This document shows positions 33,313 to 42,202 of a DNA stretch of 64,000 nt, in pieces; position 1 is the stretch's first letter; the number at the start of each line of letters is the position of its first letter. The notes under the pieces were generated by a model. It was not told the DNA's origin. It saw nothing but the letters and a program-made list of their open reading frames with translations, and searched no databases. The DNA is from Chitinophagaceae bacterium C216 (GTDB lineage: Bacteria; Bacteroidota; Bacteroidia; Chitinophagales; Chitinophagaceae): contig CP144143.1 of the NCBI GenBank assembly GCA_028485475.2, forward strand, positions 1,984,001-2,048,000, read 5' to 3'. The translations under genes and the position numbers were made by a program.

Positions 33313-33876
33313 TTAAGCGCTTGGCTGGAGCGTTAATAAGGCCGCCCGACTCAAAAAAATGGAAGGGGTAGCCATTATTTTAAAACCTTCATGCAATAGT
33401 ACGTTGAGGATGTGATGGTATTGACGACGCGGTACATGGAATTTTTGTTCGGCTACCAGTAATAATGTAGCATCGTGGCATCGCTGCTTCAACTCGCTCG
33501 CTATCTTTTCCAAATAAATCATCTCGTGCAGGCTATAAAAAGCCAAGATAAAGTCAAACTTTAAGTGGAGATGAAGCGTTTCATGACTACTTTGATGAAC
33601 AAGAATGTTACGTAAATGCGGTTTACGTTCCAGTTTGGCGTTCAGTATGTCTAGCATCCCTTTTTGAACATCTGCAGCCACCACCAACCCTTGTTCACCC
33701 ACCATTTCCGCTAATGCGATTGTAAAAAAGCCCGGACCACATCCAAGATCTAATACCCGCATTTTAGGTTTGACGTATGGTTTAAGGATGCGCTTGGGAT
33801 CTTGTAACCAATATCTCAGCGTACTGGTTAGCCTATGGGCTTCTTCGATCGGATGGAGTAGGGGGTGTTGCATCAT
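33313..33876 (-). CDS. Class I SAM-dependent methyltransferase
   Basis: The 187-residue protein has motif I MRVLDLGCGPGFFTIALAEM, motif II region LVVAADVQKGMLDIL and FDFILAFYSLHEMIY for motif IV, typical of UbiE/Methyltransf_11-type enzymes. The substrate is unknown. It is a stand-alone gene convergent with the MarR-like gene. The 265 bases on its 5' side hold no feature I can support. Confidence 0.9.
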   Translation of the reverse strand: MMQHPLLHPIEEAHRLTSTLRYWLQDPKRILKPYVKPKMRVLDLGCGPGFFTIALAEMVGEQGLVVAADVQKGMLDILNAKLERKPHLRNILVHQSSHETLHLHLKFDFILAFYSLHEMIYLEKIASELKQRCHDATLLLVAEQKFHVPRRQYHHILNVLLHEGFKIMATPSIFLSRAALLTLQPSA

Positions 33877-34141
33877 CAGTATATTTAGAACGTTATAAGA
33901 GTAAATTTAACGCATCATCACAATGAAAACAATACGTAGGGTATAGGCAAAAACTTTTAATGTGCAAGTATTTGAGAAATGTCTAAAACTGGTCTGCTAC
34001 TTCGATCATCCTCCTTTTGCTCTAGGTTTTTTGAATTCCACAAGCGCAGTGCAGGAAGGGAAATAGGCGAGCTAGTATCTCAGTCGCTTCTCTAGTTTGG
34101 GACCAATAGCATATCTTTATAATGCGATTTCATAATGGTAT

Positions 34142-34859
34142 ATGTCCCATCCATCGTACAAAAAACACCCGTCATGCAGCCCTTTATCATACTATGCGCT
34201 ATCAGTAGGATTGTCTGTATTGGTAGCGGGCATTTTGTTTTATGGTATGCGTCGTTGGAGTAAGGGGGGCGCTGATGCCCATCGATGCAGTATTGATGTA
34301 TCTTTTGCAAATTGCATGTGGGGTAGGAGTATATCTATTGATGAGAAGCAGTTGGCATCGTAGGGCTGATGGCCGTTACGTGCGTGTTCCCAAAGCTTAT
34401 TACAAAAACTCAGCGCAACTACCCAAAGCTACTTCGCAAGAACCCCAAGCCTACGATATCATTGCTTATAACGCTTATTCGGAGGCTTTGTGGATGAGCA
34501 TTGCAGGGATAGGGCTGATCGGCTTTTCGATATTCGTTTTTCGGGAAGGTTATATTTTGCTGCCTTTGTTCCTCTTGTGCTTCGGGTTGTGGGTGATGGT
34601 GAGTGGCATTAAGGATTTTGTCAACCGCAAGCCCCAGCTGAAACTGAGTCAAACCGGTATATGGACACCTCAATTGGGCTATCGCAGTAGGGAGGAAATC
34701 AAAGCCCTAAGCATCATTACTAAAAGGAGATACAAATCGCCCGAGTGGATCTTGGAGATTTATCTCCATCAACCGCGCGCCACGCAGGCATTATTGCCTG
34801 ATGATACACTCTCGCTCAGCAGTTTGACGCCATGCGATGCTGTGATACAATATATTTAG
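34142..34859 (+). pseudogene. Membrane protein gene with a frameshift in a G6 run
   Basis: Two overlapping frames encode parts of what looks like one protein. The first (from ATG 34142) gives an N-terminus and a membrane helix (YALSVGLSVLVAGILFYG), then MRRWSKG. The second (open from 34242 to 34859) continues after GALMPIDA with a second helix (VLMYLLQIACGVGVYLLM), a soluble loop, two more helices (WMSIAGIGLIGFSIFVF and ILLPLFLLCFGLWVMV) and a PH-like C-terminal part. The frames meet at six G residues (34264-34269). Removing one G joins the helices into one protein of about 238 residues. It may be a sequencing error, a real mutation or a phase switch. Confidence 0.6.
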
Positions 34860-34864
34860 CGTTA

Positions 34865-35389
34865 CTATCTGCGGGATGAGTGATGATTTTTCTGATACAC
34901 CACCTGCAAGGTATCTGCACTGAGTTTGCGATATTCTGATAAGCGTAAAGGAATATGCTGGGGGAGAAAATCGTCGCCTGGACTGATGATGGGTACCATG
35001 TGAAAAATAAAATCCGTAACCAGGTCTGCCTTCAGAAAAGCATTATATACTTGGGTGCCTCCACCGACGAGCATTGTTTCATGACCGCGCTGTGCCAAAT
35101 AAGCAAGGGCTGCTTCGGGTGATGATGCTACTATTTTGTCTTCGGTTGGGGCGAGGGATTGTGACAACCATACCAGGTCTACTCCCGAATAGGCGGCTTT
35201 TAACCGATCGGCCCCGCCCATGGCTTGCTCAAATACTTCAAAAGATTTTCTACCCATGATTAAATTGCCATAGCTGCGAATAATAGCCGCCGAAGCTTCG
35301 ATGATTTCCATCGGTACTTGATGATTGAGGTTCTCTGACAATAGAATTTTACCGTTTGCGGATATATTGGCTAGTAAGATTACTTTCAT
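34865..35389 (-). CDS. RibD C-terminal domain/dihydrofolate reductase-like protein
   Basis: The 174-residue protein has the DHFR-like fold of the RibD C-terminal family: LLANISANGKILLSEN at the start, YGNLIMGRKSFEVFEQ in the middle and MLVGGGTQVYNAFLKADLV near the end. These enzymes use NAD(P)H to reduce pteridine- or flavin-like substrates. The gene is divergent from an HxlR-type regulator 92 bases away, its likely controller. Confidence 0.88.
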   Translation of the reverse strand: MKVILLANISANGKILLSENLNHQVPMEIIEASAAIIRSYGNLIMGRKSFEVFEQAMGGADRLKAAYSGVDLVWLSQSLAPTEDKIVASSPEAALAYLAQRGHETMLVGGGTQVYNAFLKADLVTDFIFHMVPIISPGDDFLPQHIPLRLSEYRKLSADTLQVVYQKNHHSSRR

Positions 35390-35438
35390 AAAGAAATTTA
35401 TATTAAACTTGTTGCAAAAATATTAAAGCCGTCAACCG

Positions 35439-35478
35439 TATAGCTATAGCGTTTCCTCGAGGTAACTATGTTTCATAG
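35439..35478. promoter_or_regulatory. Dyads in the HxlR / RibD-like divergent promoter region
   Basis: TATAGCTATA at 35439-35448 is a perfect palindrome, and CTATG (35466-35470) with CATAG (35474-35478) forms a second one only four bases before the HxlR ATG. Both share the CTAT half site. They are candidate operators for the HxlR-type protein. Confidence 0.45.
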
Positions 35479-35481
35479 CCT

Positions 35482-35859
35482 ATGACTGCAAAAGCACCAT
35501 ACGACACCCAAGCCTGTAAGCTCAATCGCCTTGCGATAAGAGACAGCCTAGAACTTATTGGAGGGAAATGGAGTTTGTTAGTGGTGCTCTTGCTAGGCAG
35601 ACAGCAAGAGCCGATGCATTTTAAGCAAATTCAGAGAGCGCTGGATGGCATTTCTGCAAAAGTGTTGACTCGAGAGCTCAAACTCCTAGAAGAAAACCGT
35701 ATTCTAAATAGAACAGTGCAGGATACCCTGCCTGTCACCGTTACATATGCCCTCACCGATTATGGTAAAACCCTGCTTCCCATCGCTCGTGCATTGCAGC
35801 AATGGGGGAAGCAACATCGCGAGGTGATTCTGGAAAATTTTAGACATTCTAAAAAGTAA
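35482..35859 (+). CDS. HxlR-family transcriptional regulator
   Basis: The 125-residue protein has the HxlR winged helix: CKLNRLAIRDSLELIGGKWS, MHFKQIQRALDGISAKVLTR with the recognition helix, and TYALTDYGKTLLPIARALQQ. The Cys residue near the N-terminus is conserved in the family. It is divergent from the RibD-like reductase gene and convergent with the MFS transporter gene, with 25 bases between stops. Confidence 0.92.
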   Translation: MTAKAPYDTQACKLNRLAIRDSLELIGGKWSLLVVLLLGRQQEPMHFKQIQRALDGISAKVLTRELKLLEENRILNRTVQDTLPVTVTYALTDYGKTLLPIARALQQWGKQHREVILENFRHSKK

Positions 35860-35884
35860 AGTCATTACGCGATGCTGCCGCTAT

Positions 35885-37087
35885 TTATGCACTGTAGGCG
35901 CGTAGCTGTAGCGCCTTGCGTACAAAGAGCAACAGCAACTGCAGGCATAATATTAAACTGAAATAGGATAATCCTAATGTCAGCTGATCTTTAATGGTGA
36001 TAACATGCACCACAATATAGCTGACAATGGAAAAGATAACATAAGAACCGCCACTGGCTAGACCGCTTGCGGTAGCAGCATATTGGGGTCGACTAGTGAG
36101 CGAATAGGTAAAATAGGTGTTATAGCTATAGCCCAACCAAAAGTGAATGAGGAAAACAAATATCATGATGATGTACAGCTGATGAAAAACGGTTGCGGTA
36201 GTCAGCATGATAGCCACGACTATGAATTGTGAAACTGCCGATAGTTGTAATTTCTGAAAAGCGGGTTTATTGACGTGTTTCTTGCTCAGTAGTCCTCCAA
36301 AAAACATGGCGAGTCCCGATACCAAGGCGCAATAGCCGGTATGAACAGCCGTGAGATGATATTCGTGCTCTACAATAAACGCAATGCTCATCCCAAATAC
36401 CATCACCATACTGTAGCATAATCCCAGTACAATAATGCCTAGGCTAAAGTCGGGAGCGCTTAGCAATTGCCGATACATCGAAAGAACCGACTTCAGTTTA
36501 AACGGATGTCTATGCGTGATGGTTTCTCCGCTATATATCCATTCCAGCACCAACATAATAAATGCATATAAAGCCAGAAAAAGGAAATTGGCGCGCCATC
36601 CGAAACTTTCCTGTAGATAGCCTCCTACAAACGGCGCCACAATAGGTGCGGTAGACCATACCACAGTCACAAGGCTCGTATAGTGTTTTCTTTTTTCTCC
36701 GGTGAATACATCCACAAAAAAGGCGCGCTTACACACTACAATAAAAGAAATTGCAATGCCTTGTATAAAGCGTAGCACCAGGATAGTATTCAAATCGCTG
36801 CTGAATGCAATGGCCAATGAGGAGAGCAATAAAACCATCAGCGAAATGATATTAATCTTATAGCGTCCGAAGCTATCCGAAATACTACCTACAAATAATT
36901 GGGATATACCATAACTTACGAGATAAAGGCTTAATGTAAGTTTGATATCCGATTCGCTTATCTGTAAGTCGGTTGCCATATGTGGAAACGAGGGAATGTA
37001 AACATCCATAGCGAAACCAGATAGGGGAATAAGAGCAAATGCTAAGATGGTACTGATGCCTTCGTGTTCTTTTTTCAGTTGCTTCAT
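35885..37087 (-). CDS. MFS drug-resistance transporter (Bcr/CflA type)
   Basis: The 400-residue protein has 12 membrane helices. SGFAMDVYIPSFPHMATDLQ contains the motif-D-like part of drug:H+ antiporters, and GSISDSFGRYKINI the motif A loop between helices 2 and 3. This is the Bcr/CflA multidrug efflux type. The start is ATG 37087, with an AAGGAGA ribosome-binding site and a TAATTTTG -7 box (37115-37122, minus strand) just upstream; a TTG at 37117 lies inside that box. The AraC-type gene on the same strand is 87 bases upstream. Confidence 0.92.
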   Translation of the reverse strand: MKQLKKEHEGISTILAFALIPLSGFAMDVYIPSFPHMATDLQISESDIKLTLSLYLVSYGISQLFVGSISDSFGRYKINIISLMVLLLSSLAIAFSSDLNTILVLRFIQGIAISFIVVCKRAFFVDVFTGEKRKHYTSLVTVVWSTAPIVAPFVGGYLQESFGWRANFLFLALYAFIMLVLEWIYSGETITHRHPFKLKSVLSMYRQLLSAPDFSLGIIVLGLCYSMVMVFGMSIAFIVEHEYHLTAVHTGYCALVSGLAMFFGGLLSKKHVNKPAFQKLQLSAVSQFIVVAIMLTTATVFHQLYIIMIFVFLIHFWLGYSYNTYFTYSLTSRPQYAATASGLASGGSYVIFSIVSYIVVHVITIKDQLTLGLSYFSLILCLQLLLLFVRKALQLRAYSA

Positions 37088-37114
37088 TATAGAAATCTCC
37101 TTTCTTTGAGCAGG

Positions 37115-37122
37115 CAAAATTA
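37115..37122 (-). promoter_or_regulatory. -7 box of the MFS transporter gene
   Basis: On the minus strand TAATTTTG fits TAnnTTTG and lies 27 bases before the ATG at 37087, with a Shine-Dalgarno AGGAG between. It supports the ATG over the upstream TTG as start. Confidence 0.55.
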
Positions 37123-37174
37123 TGCCGAGGCAGCGCGAAAACCGTTAAATGATTCAAACAAGATTTTACAAAAA

Positions 37175-38095
37175 TCAAATATCCTGCTCATGATGTGCTC
37201 TGAAAGATCGGGGCGTGAAGCCGGTGTTTTTCTTAAAGAAATGAGTGAAATGTTGCACATACTCAAAGCCTAACGCTTCCGCTATTTCCGAAATATTCCA
37301 ATCTGAATATTTTAATAAACTTATGGCTTCAGCAGCAATGCGCTCGTTAATGAGTTGGGTGGTAGATTTGCCGGTTTGTTCTTTTAGGCAATGATTGAGG
37401 TGGTTGACATGCACATGCAAAAGCTTGGCAAAATCGGAAGGGGTTCGCAGTTGAATGGGATTGAGAGGGGAGTCGATGGGGAATTGCGCTTCCAGTGCAT
37501 TGATGAAGGCATTCACCACTCGGTTTTTGGAACTCTTTTCGGGGTATAAAGAATCGGTTTGCGATTGTATCCAGATTACCTGATAAACAATGAGTTGCAG
37601 CCATTTTTTCACTACGGCTTCACGGTATTCAAAGTCGCTGTGATAGGCATTGTACATCTGTTGAAAGCAGAAAAACAGCAGCTGATAAGTGTCTTCATTC
37701 AGAAAGAGAAAAGATCGGCGCGCTACGTTTAAAATATGGGTGAGGTGTGTAAAGAGTTGTTTTAAATCATAGGTTAGGTATTCATCATTAAATAAACAGA
37801 TAAAGCCTGTAGGTTCTCCGGGAGTAGATTTCCAGCTATAAGCCATATTAGGTTGTGAGATGAAAATGCACGGCTTATCGATGACGATATTTTCTTCTCG
37901 AGTTTTTAATTCTGCGGTATTATTCAATAAGGTGATTTTCCAATAGTCACGTCTAGCAAAAGGAAGGCCTCCCGAGCAATTATTTCTTTTCAGAACGTTA
38001 AAATGTCGGGGTGTTTCTTTTTGTTCCAGCAGGTCGCGGGGCACCGGCTTTTTGGTGAGTTCATAGTAATCGCGTAGGGATTCGATTTTTTCCAT
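37175..38095 (-). CDS. AraC-family transcriptional regulator
   Basis: The 306-residue protein has an N-terminal cupin-like sensor part (about residues 25-115, ENIVIDKPCIFISQPNMAY) and a C-terminal pair of helix-turn-helices (LLKYSDWNISEIAEALGFEY, QHFTHFFKKNTGFTPRSFR), the AraC signature. The start is ATG 38095; a TTG at 38110 is possible. It precedes the MFS transporter gene on the same strand, so the transporter is a likely target. Confidence 0.92.
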   Translation of the reverse strand: MEKIESLRDYYELTKKPVPRDLLEQKETPRHFNVLKRNNCSGGLPFARRDYWKITLLNNTAELKTREENIVIDKPCIFISQPNMAYSWKSTPGEPTGFICLFNDEYLTYDLKQLFTHLTHILNVARRSFLFLNEDTYQLLFFCFQQMYNAYHSDFEYREAVVKKWLQLIVYQVIWIQSQTDSLYPEKSSKNRVVNAFINALEAQFPIDSPLNPIQLRTPSDFAKLLHVHVNHLNHCLKEQTGKSTTQLINERIAAEAISLLKYSDWNISEIAEALGFEYVQHFTHFFKKNTGFTPRSFRAHHEQDI

Positions 38096-38213
38096 ATTTA
38101 CATAATTCAAATATTAGAAGGGATATGCAAAGTTAAGAATAATTAGTAATGGCTTCTGTTTATATCATCAAGATGTAGCACTGAGGAAGGGTTGAGAAAA
38201 AATGTTGCGGTAA

Positions 38214-38245
38214 TTTGTTTTTTATTTAGTCACTAATTATCTTTG
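38214..38245 (+). promoter_or_regulatory. Canonical Bacteroidota promoter of the second MarR-like gene
   Basis: TTTG at 38214-38217 and TATCTTTG at 38238-38245 are separated by exactly 20 bases. This is the best -33/-7 match in the window. The leader to ATG 38265 is short, about 13 bases. Confidence 0.8.
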
Positions 38246-38264
38246 TAGCTAAGATATTTATTAG

Positions 38265-38732
38265 ATGAGCAAAAAACACTGCAAGGAGATTATAGAAGCA
38301 TTCAGTAATGCCAGTCGTCATTATTCGGATGCCTCTATTCTAATGCATGAGGCCATTGCCCGTAAAGTGGGCTTGCCCGGCACAGATCATAAGTACTTGG
38401 GCCTGATATTGCAACACCGCGAGTTGACGGCAGGAGCTATTGCCCGCCTTACCGGCCTCACCACAGGAGCCGTTACCGGCTTGATTGATCGTTTGGAGAA
38501 GAAAAAACTGGTGAAGCGGAAATTTTCTAAAGAAGATCGTCGCAAAGTGATGATTGTACCCAACGAGGAGAATGCTATGAGGCTTCTGGGGCCCATATTT
38601 GGTGCACTCACGCAGCGCACCGCAAAGCTGTTGAGTGGTTATTCCGAAGAGGAGGTAAAGGTGATATTGCGGTATTTCACGGAAGCTACAACACTTATGA
38701 AGGAAGTAACCGATTCTCTAAATAATCCATAA
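38265..38732 (+). CDS. MarR-family transcriptional regulator
   Basis: The 155-residue protein has the MarR winged helix: HKYLGLILQHRELTAGAIAR, LTGLTTGAVTGLIDRLEKKK (recognition helix) and the wing VKRKFSKEDRRKVMIVPNEE. The small membrane protein gene starts four bases after the stop, so the two are co-transcribed. Confidence 0.92.
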   Translation: MSKKHCKEIIEAFSNASRHYSDASILMHEAIARKVGLPGTDHKYLGLILQHRELTAGAIARLTGLTTGAVTGLIDRLEKKKLVKRKFSKEDRRKVMIVPNEENAMRLLGPIFGALTQRTAKLLSGYSEEEVKVILRYFTEATTLMKEVTDSLNNP

Positions 38733-38736
38733 AAAA

Positions 38737-39252
38737 ATGAGCAATATGGAAAATCTTACTACAGCCTATGTACACCGCGCCGAACTATGGCTTTTTATTT
38801 CTACAGTAGTATATTTTCTGATGAACGGTGCACAAATTTTCGAAACATTGATACTGGTTCCCAAATGGGGAGCTGCCCCGCCGGAGAGCTTAAAAATACT
38901 GCTGGATGGTAAGGGTACCGGGCTTAAGCCTTTCTGGATTATCTTTCATTCCTTTCATGAAATCTTGTTTATTCTGGCCATTATTTTCTGCTGGAGAATT
39001 GAGCCGGTGCGCAATGCCTTGTTGATAATATTTGCATTGCATGTGGGCCTGCGCGTATGGACTATTGCCTATTTTGCACCCAATATCATCGCTTTTCAAC
39101 AAATTGCTGAAAATCCTTCGCAGATGATGACCGATATTGCCGCGCGTATTGCTCGCTGGGAAAAGTTGAACTATTGGAGAGTGGTGCTCTACATGTTGCT
39201 CTCCATTGCTTTGATACCTTTGTGTATTAAAGTATTTCATTTACGTCCATAA
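38737..39252 (+). CDS. Four-helix membrane protein of unknown function
   Basis: The 171-residue protein has four membrane segments: LWLFISTVVYFLMNGAQIFE, FHSFHEILFILAIIFCW, ALLIIFALHVGLRVWTIAYF and VVLYMLLSIALIPLCI. Several His residues lie at membrane borders. It loosely resembles DUF1772-type proteins, but I make no firm assignment. The MarR-like gene ends four bases before, and the two form a small operon, so the regulator may control its own operon. Confidence 0.75.
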   Translation: MSNMENLTTAYVHRAELWLFISTVVYFLMNGAQIFETLILVPKWGAAPPESLKILLDGKGTGLKPFWIIFHSFHEILFILAIIFCWRIEPVRNALLIIFALHVGLRVWTIAYFAPNIIAFQQIAENPSQMMTDIAARIARWEKLNYWRVVLYMLLSIALIPLCIKVFHLRP

Positions 39253-39386
39253 GGCAACGGTGTTGTGAGAGGCAATATGCAGCGCATGTTCATTGCTGCA
39301 ACACATCCGTCAGGAACAATTTATCTTACCCATTATACGTTGTAACATTTTTATATGTAGTATTTTTCATAATCGTAATCAATATC

Positions 39387-39422
39387 AACAGACAGCGATA
39401 GAAATATCCTGTCTGTTTTTTA
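39387..39422 (+). terminator. Intrinsic terminator between the membrane protein gene and glgP-like gene
   Basis: AACAGACAG (39387-39395) and CTGTCTGTT (39409-39417) form a perfect nine-base-pair stem with a 13-base loop, followed by TTTTTATTT. Confidence 0.8.
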
Positions 39423-39544
39423 TTTGTATTTTTCAAAAGTTTTGCCGTATTATTGTGTGTAGTTTACACATTCATTGATGATGTGGTATTGGCGGTTGGT
39501 TCAATTAATTTGATTACTTTGCCACAATTTTAAAAGAATGATGT

Positions 39545-41203
39545 ATGAGTTTTGAAAACTTCAGGGTTCCTTACGAAATTGATGCTAATTATAGTACAAA
39601 GGTGGCTTATTTTTCCATGGAGTATGCTATCCATCAGCCGTTAAAGATATACAGTGGTGGATTGGGATTTCTGTCTGGTTCGCATCTGCGCAGTGCATAC
39701 GAGCTGCGTCAGAATATGATTGGAATCGGTATTCTGTGGAAGTACGGCTATTACGACCAAGAGCGTAATCAGGATCAAACCCTGAATGTAACCTGGAAAG
39801 AAAAAACTTACAGCTTTTTGGAAGATACCGGTATCAAGTTTCAGGTGACTATTCACGATCATCCGGTATGGGTGAAAGTTTGGTATCTGAATCCTGAGAC
39901 CTTCAAAACTGCTCCTTTATTTTTATTGAGCACCGAACTGCCGGAGAACGATTACGTATCACAAACCATTACACACAAACTTTACGATGCTAATGCTGCG
40001 ACTAAGCTGGCGCAATGCATTCTGCTGGGCGTAGGGGGTGCCAAGCTCATGGATATTCTCAACTTTAATCCGGAGGTATATCACCTCAATGAAGCCCACG
40101 GTTTGCCTGCAGCTTTTTACTTGTATCAAAAGTATCAGCAAAATATAGAGGAAGTAAGAAAGAGACTGGTGTTTACTACACATACACCTGAAGAAGCCGG
40201 TAATGAAAAGCACGATATTTATCTGTGTCATAAGATGACCTATTTCTGCGGATTGGGTGTGGAAGAAGTGAAGTCATTGATCGGCGAGTACAGCGATATG
40301 TTTAATCATTCACTTGCCGCCTTACGCATGGCTCGTTTGGCAAACGGTGTGTCTCAATTGCATGGCGAAGTGTCGCGAGAAATGTGGGGTAAATATGGTA
40401 ATATCTGTCCGATTATTTCCATTACCAATGCACAGAACTGGACCTATTGGGCCGATAAACATATGTATAAATTCAGGGAAGTAGGGGATGATTATGGACT
40501 AGATGATCGTAAGAAATGGATGAAGAAGCGTGCGTTTGAAATTGTGGCTGATCAGACGGGGAAACTCTTCGATCCTGATGTGTTCACCATCGTATGGGCC
40601 AGAAGATTTGCAGGTTATAAGAGAGCCGGCCTGATTGCTTCCGATAGGGAACGTTTTGCAGAGTTGATGAATAATACCAAGTATCCCGTGCAGATGATTT
40701 GGGCCGGAAAGCCTTATCCGATGGATCATCCAGCCATTGGCGAGTTTAATGAACTGGTGCATCTGAGTAAGAATTTTAAAAATGTGGCCGTACTGATAGG
40801 TTATGAATTAGCGCTTTCTAAACGCCTGAAACAGGCTGCAGATGTATGGCTCAACAATCCGCGTGTGCCGCGCGAAGCTTCAGGTACCAGCGGTATGACT
40901 GCTGCCATGAACGGTGCTGTGAACTTCTCTACCGATGACGGCTGGATTCCTGAGTTTATCAATCACGGACATAATGGCTTTGTCATTCCCAAAGCTGATT
41001 ACAGAAATATGTCGGTATATGATCAGGATCAGTACGATCTAAACAAACTGTACGAAATTCTTACCGGGGAAATTTTGCCCCTGTATTATGAGAATTACAG
41101 TACTTGGCGTCAGATTATGAAAAACGGCATGCAGGACGTGCGTTTCAGATTCGACAGTAGCCGTATGGCGCATGAATATTACGAAAAGCTCTACAATGCT
41201 TAA
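39545..41203 (+). CDS. GT35 alpha-glucan phosphorylase homologue lacking the PLP lysine
   Basis: The 552-residue protein belongs to the short alpha-glucan phosphorylase branch of GT35: TKVAYFSMEYAIHQPLKIYS, GGLGFLSGSH, YHLNEAHGLPAAFYL, FTTHTPEEAGNEKHD, RFAGYKRAGL and EASGTSGMTAAMNGAVN near residue 443-459. In active family members the last motif reads GxxMKxxxNG, where the Lys carries pyridoxal phosphate; here the codon is ACT (Thr). The family breaks down glycogen to glucose 1-phosphate, but this protein may not do so. It stands alone between two terminators, and TTACTTTG at 39514-39521 may be its -7 box. Confidence 0.85.
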   Translation: MSFENFRVPYEIDANYSTKVAYFSMEYAIHQPLKIYSGGLGFLSGSHLRSAYELRQNMIGIGILWKYGYYDQERNQDQTLNVTWKEKTYSFLEDTGIKFQVTIHDHPVWVKVWYLNPETFKTAPLFLLSTELPENDYVSQTITHKLYDANAATKLAQCILLGVGGAKLMDILNFNPEVYHLNEAHGLPAAFYLYQKYQQNIEEVRKRLVFTTHTPEEAGNEKHDIYLCHKMTYFCGLGVEEVKSLIGEYSDMFNHSLAALRMARLANGVSQLHGEVSREMWGKYGNICPIISITNAQNWTYWADKHMYKFREVGDDYGLDDRKKWMKKRAFEIVADQTGKLFDPDVFTIVWARRFAGYKRAGLIASDRERFAELMNNTKYPVQMIWAGKPYPMDHPAIGEFNELVHLSKNFKNVAVLIGYELALSKRLKQAADVWLNNPRVPREASGTSGMTAAMNGAVNFSTDDGWIPEFINHGHNGFVIPKADYRNMSVYDQDQYDLNKLYEILTGEILPLYYENYSTWRQIMKNGMQDVRFRFDSSRMAHEYYEKLYNA

Positions 41204-41226
41204 TGCCAAGAGTGATATGTTATATA

Positions 41227-41258
41227 GAAAGAAGGTGACTACACCTTCTTTCTTTTTT
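41227..41258. terminator. Intrinsic terminator, shared by glgP-like gene and folP
   Basis: GAAAGAAGGTG and CACCTTCTTTC form a perfect 11-base-pair stem with a four-base loop, followed by TTTTTTTA on the + strand. The convergent folP gene ends at its right edge. Confidence 0.85.
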
Positions 41259-42094
41259 TATACCGATGCTTCTTTATAAGTCGTATAAAGTTTTATAGCT
41301 TCCACAGCGGCTTTTACATCGTGTACTCTTAGAATCTGCGCACCGTTGAGCAGGCCAATGGTATTGATAACGGTAGTACCATTCAGCGCTTCTTCGGGCG
41401 TAATACCGAGTGTGCGGTAGATCATTCCTTTTCTACTTACCCCCAGCAACAACGGGCATTGTAGCATCTCGAAGGTTGACAGATATTTTAATAAACAGAA
41501 ATTGTGTAGGGTAGTTTTCCCGAATCCGAAACCGGGATCGATGATAATATCTTTTATGCCTTTTGATCGTAATAGGGCAAGTTTTTCGATAAAAAAATCC
41601 AATATTTCACGTACTACATTTTCGTACTGCGGATTCTGCTGCATATTTTGAGGAGTGCCTTGCATATGCATGAGTACATAAGGTAATTGCAATGCGGCAA
41701 CTGTATCTATCAACTCTGAATCCATACTGCCTGCACTGATATCATTAATGATGGAAGCGCCCGCAGCCGCCGCTTCGCGGGCTACTTTGGCATAAAACGT
41801 ATCGATAGAGAGAATAGCTTGCGGGAATTCTTTGTGTAGCACTTCTATGGCAGGCAATACTCTTTGCAGTTCTTCATCCACACTATATGTGGTGCTTCCC
41901 GGTCGGGTACTTTGTCCGCCAATATCCAAAATGGTTGCACCTTCCTTCAGCATTTGAGCAGCAGTACGAAGTATGGCTGTAGTTTCGGTATGTCTGCTAC
42001 CACTATAAAATGATTCGTTATTAATATTGATAATACCCATTACGATGGGGGTATCCATGTTTAATAGCCTGCCTTTACAATTAAGTGTGAACAT
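41258..42094 (-). CDS. folP: Dihydropteroate synthase
   Basis: This enzyme joins p-aminobenzoate to the pterin diphosphate in folate synthesis and is the sulfonamide target. The 278-residue protein has IVMGIININNESFYSGSRH (first pterin-site motif, with NNESF for the usual TPDSF), ILDIGGQSTRPGS, INDISAG, and IIDPGFGFGKT. The folK gene is elsewhere in the window (54.8-55.3 kb). It is divergent from the DUF1599 gene, an arrangement common in Bacteroidota. Confidence 0.95.
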   Translation of the reverse strand: MFTLNCKGRLLNMDTPIVMGIININNESFYSGSRHTETTAILRTAAQMLKEGATILDIGGQSTRPGSTTYSVDEELQRVLPAIEVLHKEFPQAILSIDTFYAKVAREAAAAGASIINDISAGSMDSELIDTVAALQLPYVLMHMQGTPQNMQQNPQYENVVREILDFFIEKLALLRSKGIKDIIIDPGFGFGKTTLHNFCLLKYLSTFEMLQCPLLLGVSRKGMIYRTLGITPEEALNGTTVINTIGLLNGAQILRVHDVKAAVEAIKLYTTYKEASV

Positions 42095-42202
42095 TCAGGT
42101 ATTTGTTTGTTATTTTTGTTCCAATCCTGAGCGCTAAGTTACAGGTTGATTTGTAAAGAAGAGGAAGGAGCGTTGGGATCGGTTGGATAATAAAAGGAAT
42201 GT

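Noticed and set aside
36435-37273. Short + strand frames opposite the MFS and AraC genes
   Set aside because: Shadows of two well-supported genes on the minus strand.
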